A stretch of DNA of 18,015 nt from an uncultured Alphaproteobacteria bacterium (GTDB taxonomy: Bacteria > Pseudomonadota > Alphaproteobacteria > Rhizobiales > Beijerinckiaceae). A program made the translations under genes and the position numbers. The notes beneath the pieces are model-generated. The model was not told where the DNA came from and did no database searches. It was given only the letters and a program-made list of their open reading frames with translations. The stretch is from positions 1 to 18,015 of the forward strand of contig CALCZO010000140.1 in assembly GCA_937903315.1 (NCBI GenBank). Direction: 5' to 3'. Positions 6,995-12,546 of the stretch are shown here, in pieces (positions within the stretch are counted from its first letter, which is position 1; every line of letters begins with the position of its first letter).

Positions 6995-7717
6995 GTGAGC
7001 CAGACCAAGCCGATGTACAAGCGCGCCCTCGTCAAACTCTCCGGCGAAGCGCTGATGGGGCCGGAATCCTTCGGTATCCACCAGCCGACCGTGCGGCAGA
7101 TCTGCGCCGATCTCGTCGAGGCGGCCCATCTCGGCGTCGAGATCGCGGTTGTCATCGGCGGCGGCAACATCTTCCGCGGGGCACAGATGTCGGGCATGGG
7201 CCTGTCGCGTCCGGCTGCCGACTCGATGGGCATGCTCGGCACGGTGATGAACGCGATCGCGCTTGAGGCGCAGGTCGAGGCGCTCGGCCATTCGGCCCGC
7301 GCGATGTCCGGCGTCGCCATGCCGTCAGTCGTCGAAACCTACACCCGCCAGCAGGCCTCGGACCATCTCAAGAAGGGCCGCATCGTCATTCTGGCCGGCG
7401 GCACCGGCAATCCGTTCTTCACCACCGACACCGGCGGCGCGTTGCGCGCGGCGGAACTGGGGTGCGACGTGATGCTGAAAGCGACGCAGGTGGACGGCAT
7501 CTATACCGCCGACCCGAAGAAGGATCTGACCGCGACCCGTTACGAGCGCGTCAGCTACGACGAGGTCATCGCCCGCGACCTCAAGGTGATGGACACCGCC
7601 GCCTTTGCACTGGCGCGCGATGCCAACCTGCCGATCATTGTCTTTTCGCTCCACCAGAGCGGCGCGCTCGGCCGTGTCCTGACCGGTTCCGGCGAGGGGA
7701 CGACGGTTGGCCGGTGA
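6995..7717 (+). CDS. pyrH: Uridylate kinase (UMP kinase)
   Basis: PyrH phosphorylates UMP to UDP with ATP, in the pyrimidine nucleotide pathway. It belongs to the amino-acid-kinase fold, not the eukaryotic UMP/CMP kinase fold. At 240 residues it is of standard length. Visible motifs are RALVKLSGEALMG (10-22), IGGGNIFRG (54-62), DSMGMLGTVMNA (76-87), LAGGTGNPFFTTDTGG (133-148), and KATQVDGIYTADPKKD (162-177). The start is GTG 6995, chosen because GGAGGA (6983-6988) sits six bases upstream; ATG 7013 is an in-frame alternative that would be too far from it. It is isolated from tsf by a terminator and followed after 73 bases by frr. Confidence 0.97.
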   Translation: MSQTKPMYKRALVKLSGEALMGPESFGIHQPTVRQICADLVEAAHLGVEIAVVIGGGNIFRGAQMSGMGLSRPAADSMGMLGTVMNAIALEAQVEALGHSARAMSGVAMPSVVETYTRQQASDHLKKGRIVILAGGTGNPFFTTDTGGALRAAELGCDVMLKATQVDGIYTADPKKDLTATRYERVSYDEVIARDLKVMDTAAFALARDANLPIIVFSLHQSGALGRVLTGSGEGTTVGR

Positions 7718-7733
7718 ATTGCCGCCGGGCAAT
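7718..7733 (+). other. Small perfect hairpin right after the pyrH stop codon
   Basis: ATTGCC (7718-7723) pairs with GGCAAT (7728-7733) across a GCCG loop, immediately after the pyrH TGA. No T-run follows, so it is more likely an mRNA-end or processing structure than a terminator. Its role is unknown. Confidence 0.35.
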
Positions 7734-7790
7734 ACTTGCAGGACCACGGCATTCCGGCGTAACGAGAGTGCAGTCGATTAAGAGGATGCC

Positions 7791-8351
7791 ATGACCGATA
7801 CCTTTGATCTCAACGACATCAAGCGCCGCATGCAGGGCGCTGTGGCTTCGCTGAAGCATGATCTCGGATCGTTGCGCACCGGCCGCGCGTCGGCCAATCT
7901 GCTCGATCCGATCGAGGTGGAAGCCTATGGCGCGCGGATGCCGATTGCGCAGGTCGCCACCGTCTCGGTGCCCGAGCCGCGCCTTCTCTCCGTCCAGGTC
8001 TGGGACCGCAGCATGGTCCATCCGGTCGAAAAGGCCATTCGCGATTCCTCGCTCGGTCTCAATCCCAACACCGAGGGACAGGTCATCCGCCTACGCATTC
8101 CCGAACTCAACGAGCAGCGCCGTCAGGAAATGGTCAAGGTCGCGCACAAGTATGCCGAGGCCGCGCGTGTCGCTGCCCGCCATGTCCGCCGCGACGGCAT
8201 GGAACTGCTCAAGAAGCTCGAAAAAGACGGCAAGATGGCGAAAGACGACGCCACCCGCGCCCACGATCAGGTCCAGAAGGCGACCGACCAGACCATCAGC
8301 GAGATTGATGGCGCGCTCGCCCACAAGGAAAAAGAAATCATGCAGGTCTGA
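7791..8351 (+). CDS. frr: Ribosome recycling factor
   Basis: RRF works with EF-G to split the post-termination ribosome, following the action of release factors such as the RF2 encoded upstream. The protein has 186 residues, the usual size. Domain I, a three-helix bundle, is formed by the N-terminal helix carrying LRTGRASANLLD and by the long C-terminal helices (~110-186, rich in Lys/Arg/Glu). Domain II, the small beta domain, contains EAYGARMPIAQVATVSVPEPR and the VQVWDRSMV segment. ELNEQRRQEMVKVA in the hinge-proximal helix is the usual signature. ATG 7791 follows AAGAGGA with about four bases of spacing. It is 18 bases upstream of uppS, so the two are likely cotranscribed. Confidence 0.98.
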   Translation: MTDTFDLNDIKRRMQGAVASLKHDLGSLRTGRASANLLDPIEVEAYGARMPIAQVATVSVPEPRLLSVQVWDRSMVHPVEKAIRDSSLGLNPNTEGQVIRLRIPELNEQRRQEMVKVAHKYAEAARVAARHVRRDGMELLKKLEKDGKMAKDDATRAHDQVQKATDQTISEIDGALAHKEKEIMQV

Positions 8352-8369
8352 CCGGAGCACCGTGCCAGC

Positions 8370-9131
8370 ATGGAACAGGCTGCCCGCATCCTTGTCGAGC
8401 ATGAACCCGCCGCCCGCGCTGGTGGAACGGGTCCGTTCGGCTTGCGGCATGTCGGCATCATCATGGATGGCAACGGCCGCTGGGCCAACCAGCGCGGACT
8501 GCCGCGGGGGTTAGGCCACCGCGCGGGCGTCGAGGCGTTGCGTGTCACGGTGCGCAATTGCGCCGAACTCGGCATTCCGTTCCTGACCATCTACAGCTTC
8601 TCGTCCGAGAACTGGTCGCGTCCGGCCTCGGAAGTCGCCGATCTGCTCGGCCTGCTGCGGCTGTTCATCCGCTCCGATCTGGCCGATCTGGCGCGGCGCA
8701 ACATCAGGGTGCGGATCATCGGCGAACGGGCCGGACTGGCGTCCGATCTCGTCGCCCTGCTGGAAGAGGCCGAGGCCAAGACAGCCGCCTGCACCGGGCT
8801 GACGCTGGCTGTGGCCTTCAATTACGGAGCCCGGCAGGAGATTGCCCACGCCGCCCGCGCGCTGGCGCAGAAGGTGCGCGCCGGGACCATCTCGCCGGAC
8901 GCCGTCGATGAGGAGGCGCTGGCCGGCGAATTGCTGACCGCCGGGCTGCCCGATGTGGACCTGATCATCCGCACCTCGGGCGAACAGCGGATCTCCAACT
9001 TCCTGCTGTGGCAATCGGCTTATGCGGAATTTGTCTTCACCCCGGTCCTGTGGCCCGATTTCGACCGGACCGCGCTCGACGCCTGCCTTGCCGAATACGG
9101 CACGCGCACGCGGCGGTTTGGCGGGCTGTGA
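8370..9131 (+). CDS. uppS: Undecaprenyl diphosphate synthase (cis-prenyltransferase)
   Basis: UppS adds eight isopentenyl units in cis configuration to farnesyl diphosphate, making the C55 carrier lipid precursor for peptidoglycan and other surface polymers. It is a cytosolic, membrane-associated Mg2+ enzyme of 253 residues. The catalytic Asp33 lies in HVGIIMDGNGRWA (27-39). Other family blocks are GHRAGVEALR, TIYSFSSENWSRP, VAFNYGARQEI and the C-terminal IIRTSGEQRISNFLLWQ with AYAEFVF, which binds the diphosphate groups. A ~20-residue N-terminal stretch precedes the core. The nearest ribosome binding site (GGAG, 8354-8357) is slightly far from ATG 8370. Its TGA overlaps the cdsA ATG by one base, implying translational coupling. 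Confidence 0.97.
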   Translation: MEQAARILVEHEPAARAGGTGPFGLRHVGIIMDGNGRWANQRGLPRGLGHRAGVEALRVTVRNCAELGIPFLTIYSFSSENWSRPASEVADLLGLLRLFIRSDLADLARRNIRVRIIGERAGLASDLVALLEEAEAKTAACTGLTLAVAFNYGARQEIAHAARALAQKVRAGTISPDAVDEEALAGELLTAGLPDVDLIIRTSGEQRISNFLLWQSAYAEFVFTPVLWPDFDRTALDACLAEYGTRTRRFGGL

Positions 9132-9970
9132 TGGCGGGCGAGGGGCTGCGCGGCCGCAGTGAACTGACACAGCGTGTCGTCTCCGCCGTCCTGATGGCTG
9201 TTGCCGCCCTTGTGAGTGCCTATGTCGGCGGCATCGCCTTCGCGCTTGTCTGGGTCGTGCTGGCCGGCGCGGTTGCCTACGAGTGGGGCGGCATTGTCGC
9301 GGCCGATCAGGCCCGCAATCTGGCCCTGGCCGTCACTGCGCTTGGCGTGGTGATGGTGGTCGATGGCGTCATTCCCGGCGCAACGCCGATGGTGGTGACG
9401 GCCGCCGTCGCCGGGCTGATCGCGGTGCTGGTGCTGCCGGCACCGGGCGCGCCGCGCGGCTGGCTGGCGGTGGGCTTTGTCTATGCGGCGCTGCTGGTCT
9501 GGTGCACGATCGCCGTGCGCGGCACCGGATGGCTTGGTTTTGTCGCCATCGTCTATATGTTCGCCGTCGTCTGGATGACCGACATCGGCGCCTATTTTGC
9601 CGGCCGCACGTTCGGAGGACCGAAATTCGCGCCGCGCATCAGCCCCAAGAAAACGTGGTCCGGCGTGGTCGGCGGGCTGCTCTCGGGCACGCTGGCCAGC
9701 ATGCTCGTTCTCGTCGCGCTCGGTCAGACGATCACGGCAACCAATGCCTTCGTGTCGCTCTGTCTCGGCATCACGGTTGTTTACGGCGATCTGTTCGAGT
9801 CATTTCTCAAGCGCCGATTCGGCGTCAAGGATGCCGGCAGCCTGATTCCCGGCCATGGCGGGTTTCTCGATCGGCTCGACGGTTTTGCGGTTGCGATCGT
9901 GCTGGCCGCACTGATCGGCTTCGCGCGAGGCGGTGCGGGGCGCATCGCCGAAGGTCTGTTGCAGTGGTAG
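9131..9970 (+). CDS. cdsA: Phosphatidate cytidylyltransferase (CDP-diacylglycerol synthase)
   Basis: CdsA is an inner-membrane enzyme that joins CTP and phosphatidic acid to give CDP-diacylglycerol, the precursor of all bacterial phospholipids. The 279-residue protein is strongly hydrophobic, with roughly seven or eight membrane segments (for example ~15-50, 65-103, 112-128, 136-150, 178-199, 205-217, 252-266). The family signature is complete near the C-terminus: Ser224-Phe-Leu-Lys-Arg, Lys233-Asp234, PGHGG (240-244), and DRLD (247-250), including the metal-binding aspartates. ATG 9131 overlaps the uppS stop as TGATG. The frame is open further upstream inside uppS, but that would add 41 residues unlike the family. 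Confidence 0.96.
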   Translation: MAGEGLRGRSELTQRVVSAVLMAVAALVSAYVGGIAFALVWVVLAGAVAYEWGGIVAADQARNLALAVTALGVVMVVDGVIPGATPMVVTAAVAGLIAVLVLPAPGAPRGWLAVGFVYAALLVWCTIAVRGTGWLGFVAIVYMFAVVWMTDIGAYFAGRTFGGPKFAPRISPKKTWSGVVGGLLSGTLASMLVLVALGQTITATNAFVSLCLGITVVYGDLFESFLKRRFGVKDAGSLIPGHGGFLDRLDGFAVAIVLAALIGFARGGAGRIAEGLLQW

Positions 9971-11151
9971 CGGCGCCGGTTTCCGTCTCGATTCTGGGAG
10001 CCACCGGATCGATCGGTTCCAGCGCCGCCGCTGTCATCCGCCAGCGGGGCGGTCGCTACCGGGTCGAGGCGGTCGCCGGGGGGCGCAATGTCGCCGCGCT
10101 GGCGCGTCTTGCCCGCGATCTCGACGCCCGTTGCGCCGCCATCCACGATCCGGCAGGCTACCGAGACCTCAAGGACGCGCTGGCCGGTTCCGGCATCGAG
10201 CCGATGGCCGGGCAGAGCGGCGTCTGCGAAGCCGCCGCACGGCCGGTGGACCGGATGGTCGCCGCCATCACCGGCATTGCCGGGCTTGAGCCGACCTGTG
10301 CAGCCTTGAAGGCGGGCGCCATTGTCGCGCTGGCCAACAAGGAAGCGATGGTCTCGGCCGGCGCGGCGGTGCTGCGGATTGCCAGCGTCAACGGCGCGAC
10401 GATCCTGCCGCTCGATTCCGAGCACAATTCGGTGTTTCAGGCGCTCGGCAATGCGTCGATGCGCGATGTCGAGCGGATTGCACTGACCGCATCGGGCGGG
10501 CCGTTCCGCACCTGGTCGCGGCAGGAGATTGCCGCCGCAACGGTGGAGCAGGCGCTGCGTCATCCCAATTTCTCGATGGGCGCCAAGATTTCGGTCGATT
10601 CCGCCACCATGATGAACAAGGGGCTGGAGCTGATCGAGGCCCACCATCTGTTCGGCATTGCCGAGGAGCGGCTCGACGTTCTGGTCCATCCCCAGCAAGC
10701 CATCCATGGCCTTGTCACCTTCACCGACGGCAGCGTGAACGCCGGCATGGCGGTGCCGGATATGCGCGTGCCGATGGCCCATTGCCTCGCCTGGCCCGAG
10801 CGCAGCGACAGTGGCGCCGCCCGTCTCGATCTGGTGGCGATCGGCCGGCTGGAGTTCTTCGCGCCCGATCACGACCGCTTTCCCGCGCTGGCTCTGGCGC
10901 GGGCGGCGCTCAGGGCAGGGGGGGCGATGCCGACCGTGCTGAACGCCGCGAACGAGGTTGCCGTCGCCGCTTTTCTCGAAAAGCGCATCGGATTTGCGGA
11001 TATAGTTAAAAGTGTGCAAACGGTCATGAATCTGCCGTCAATGTCCGCTCTGGCTGGTCCGGAAACGATTGCGGAGGCGATCGAGATCGACCGCATCGCC
11101 CGCATCCGGGCGTTCGAGGTGTTGTCGTCGTCCTCCCGCCGTGGCACCTAA
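9964..11151 (+). CDS. dxr: 1-deoxy-D-xylulose 5-phosphate reductoisomerase
   Basis: Dxr rearranges and reduces DXP to 2-C-methyl-D-erythritol 4-phosphate with NADPH, the committed step of the MEP isoprenoid pathway that feeds UppS. It is cytosolic. With GTG 9964 as start the protein has 395 residues. The NADPH-binding loop GATGSIGSS is at 12-20. Metal ligands are Asp151 and Glu153 in LDSEHN, and Glu222 in NKGLELIE. The flexible active-site loop reads HPNFSMG (200-206), with Phe203 where E. coli and most family members have Trp. HPQQAIHG (242-249) and the four-helix C-terminal domain follow. GTG 9964 is supported by GAAGG nine bases upstream and by family length; it lies inside the last codons of cdsA, a 7-base overlap. 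The open frame reaching upstream to 9283 is a shadow within cdsA. Confidence 0.95.
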   Translation: MVAAPVSVSILGATGSIGSSAAAVIRQRGGRYRVEAVAGGRNVAALARLARDLDARCAAIHDPAGYRDLKDALAGSGIEPMAGQSGVCEAAARPVDRMVAAITGIAGLEPTCAALKAGAIVALANKEAMVSAGAAVLRIASVNGATILPLDSEHNSVFQALGNASMRDVERIALTASGGPFRTWSRQEIAAATVEQALRHPNFSMGAKISVDSATMMNKGLELIEAHHLFGIAEERLDVLVHPQQAIHGLVTFTDGSVNAGMAVPDMRVPMAHCLAWPERSDSGAARLDLVAIGRLEFFAPDHDRFPALALARAALRAGGAMPTVLNAANEVAVAAFLEKRIGFADIVKSVQTVMNLPSMSALAGPETIAEAIEIDRIARIRAFEVLSSSSRRGT

Positions 11152-11207
11152 CGTGCCGAATGTCGCTTCTGGCCGCTGTGTGGCCGGGGCAGTCGGAGGA
11201 TACGGAT

Positions 11208-12353
11208 TTGTCAGACATGCTTGCGACGCTCGGTGGTCACGCCTGGTCGCTTCTGGGTTATCTCGGCCCGTTCTTTTTTGTGCTCGCTCTGGTCATTTTC
11301 GTGCACGAACTCGGCCATTACCTGATCGGCCGCTGGTGCGGCGTCGGCGTCGAGGCCTTTTCCATCGGTTTTGGCCCGAAGCTGCTCGGCTGGCGCGATG
11401 GCCATGGAACCGAATGGAAAATCTGCGCCATTCCGCTTGGCGGCTATGTCAAGTTCCGCGGTGATCTCAACGGCGCCAGCATGCCCGATGACGAGGCTGC
11501 GTCTGCGATGACCAGTGAGGAACGTCGTACGGCCTTCCAGTTCAAGCCGATCTGGCAGCGCTCGGCCATTGTCGCGGCCGGCCCGGTGTTCAACTTCATT
11601 CTCGCGTTCTTCGTGTTCGTCGCCGCGTTCATGTTCTCGGGCCATTACATGGTCGATCCGGTGATCGAGACCGTGGTGGCCGAATCGCCTGCCGACAAGG
11701 CCGGCATCAAGGGCGGCGACCGCGTCGTTTCGATCAACGGCGAGACGACCCGGACGTTCGAGGATGTTCGCCGGCTGGTCGTCAACAGCGACGATCGGCC
11801 GCTGAGCATGGAGATCGTGCGCGGCAGTTCCGTGCTGACCGTGACCGCCGAGCCGCGCCTGACCGAACAGAAGACGGCCTTCGGAATCCTGCGGTCAAAA
11901 ACGCTGGGCGTTACCTCGTCCACCCAGCCCGAGCATCAGCATATCGTCTACCATACGTTGCCCGAAGCCTCGGCGCTCAGCGTCGAACAGATCGGCTCGG
12001 TGATCACCCAGTCGGTCAAGTACATCGGCGGCCTGATTGCCGGGCGCGAGAAGGCCGATCAGCTTTCCGGCCCGATCCGAATCGCCCAAGTCTCTGGCAA
12101 GGTTGCCGAATCGGGCTTTGTATCGTTGCTGACGCTTGCTGCGATCCTGTCGATTTCTATCGGTTTTGTTAATCTTCTTCCCATCCCGCTTTTGGATGGC
12201 GGGCACTTGATGTTCTATGCTGTTGAAGCGGTGTTCGGCAAACCGTTGAGCCGCCGCACGCAGGAAATGGGCTTCAGAATCGGTCTGGTTTTGGTCGGCA
12301 TGCTGATGCTGTTCGTGACCATCAACGATATCGTCCAGCTCCAGCGGGGCTAA
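11208..12353 (+). CDS. rseP: Site-2 intramembrane zinc metalloprotease RseP
   Basis: RseP cuts transmembrane segments of anti-sigma factors and spent signal peptides within the inner membrane. With the TTG start at 11208 it has 381 residues. HELGH (33-37) in the first membrane helix gives two zinc ligands and the catalytic Glu34; the third ligand is in LLDGG (328-332) of NLLPIPLLDGG. A single PDZ domain spans ~150-215, where E. coli has two; the shorter form is usual in alphaproteobacteria. Further membrane segments lie at ~117-143, 304-325 and 357-373. TTG 11208 is preferred because GGAGGA (11195-11200) sits seven bases before it; ATG 11160 (397 residues, no visible binding site) and ATG 11217 are alternatives. 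dxr ends 56 bases upstream. Confidence 0.94.
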   Translation: MSDMLATLGGHAWSLLGYLGPFFFVLALVIFVHELGHYLIGRWCGVGVEAFSIGFGPKLLGWRDGHGTEWKICAIPLGGYVKFRGDLNGASMPDDEAASAMTSEERRTAFQFKPIWQRSAIVAAGPVFNFILAFFVFVAAFMFSGHYMVDPVIETVVAESPADKAGIKGGDRVVSINGETTRTFEDVRRLVVNSDDRPLSMEIVRGSSVLTVTAEPRLTEQKTAFGILRSKTLGVTSSTQPEHQHIVYHTLPEASALSVEQIGSVITQSVKYIGGLIAGREKADQLSGPIRIAQVSGKVAESGFVSLLTLAAILSISIGFVNLLPIPLLDGGHLMFYAVEAVFGKPLSRRTQEMGFRIGLVLVGMLMLFVTINDIVQLQRG

Positions 12354-12372
12354 CGTGTCGTCGCAGCCACGG

Positions 12373-12403
12373 ACCGGCCGAAAATGGCCGGTTTCTGGCT
12401 TTT
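12373..12403 (+). terminator. Probable intrinsic terminator after rseP
   Basis: ACCGGCC (12373-12379) pairs perfectly with GGCCGGT (12386-12392) across loop GAAAAT. The tail TTCTGGCTTTT is T-rich but interrupted. It starts 20 bases after the rseP stop and suggests that bamA is transcribed, at least partly, from its own promoter in the remaining gap; I could not identify convincing -35/-10 boxes there. Confidence 0.65.
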
Positions 12404-12477
12404 GGTGGTTGCATTGATCGCGTGAGCGGTTAGAAGCATGAAGCGGCGTTAAGATTTGACTTGGCGTCGTGCGGCTT

Positions 12478-12502
12478 GCATCCCCGTGTTCGGGGTTCAT
12501 GC
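12478..12502 (+). other. Hairpin in the bamA leader
   Basis: CCCCG (12482-12486) pairs with CGGGG (12491-12495) across TGTT, extended by GCAT (12478-12481) with ATGC (12499-12502) past a three-base bulge. It lies 45 bases before the preferred bamA start and contains the ATG at 12499. That is one reason for not choosing 12499, because that start would be buried in the stem. Function unknown. Confidence 0.3.
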
Positions 12503-12546
12503 CCATAAAACAAGATGAATTCTGGTCCGCAGAAATAGGCGAAGCG

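Noticed and set aside
4789..7320. An open frame of 843 codons on the - strand across rpsB, tsf and part of pyrH, and similar long ones opposite mrcA (1458-2918), prfB (3626-4729), bamA (12430-14610) and lpxA/lpxB (16629-18005).
   Set aside because: Each lies exactly in codon register with the main sense gene opposite it. It stays open because these high-GC genes avoid TCA, CTA and TTA codons, whose complements are stops. The translations show no domain I recognise.
7734..7774. ACTTGCA/TGCAGT pairing in the pyrH-frr gap.
   Set aside because: Six pairs with a bulge across nearly thirty bases is not better than chance at this GC content.
9283..9963. A 622-codon frame that would fuse 227 residues onto the N-terminus of Dxr.
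   Set aside because: The extra part is an Arg/Gly-rich shadow inside cdsA, and Dxr homology begins right after GTG 9964.
11160..11207. ATG 11160 as the rseP start.
   Set aside because: It lacks a ribosome binding site, while TTG 11208 has a perfect one. Kept as an alternative in the gene entry.
12456..12484. TTGACT as a -35 box for bamA.
   Set aside because: No acceptable -10 occurs at 15-19 bases. bamA probably has a promoter in 12400-12546, but I cannot place it.
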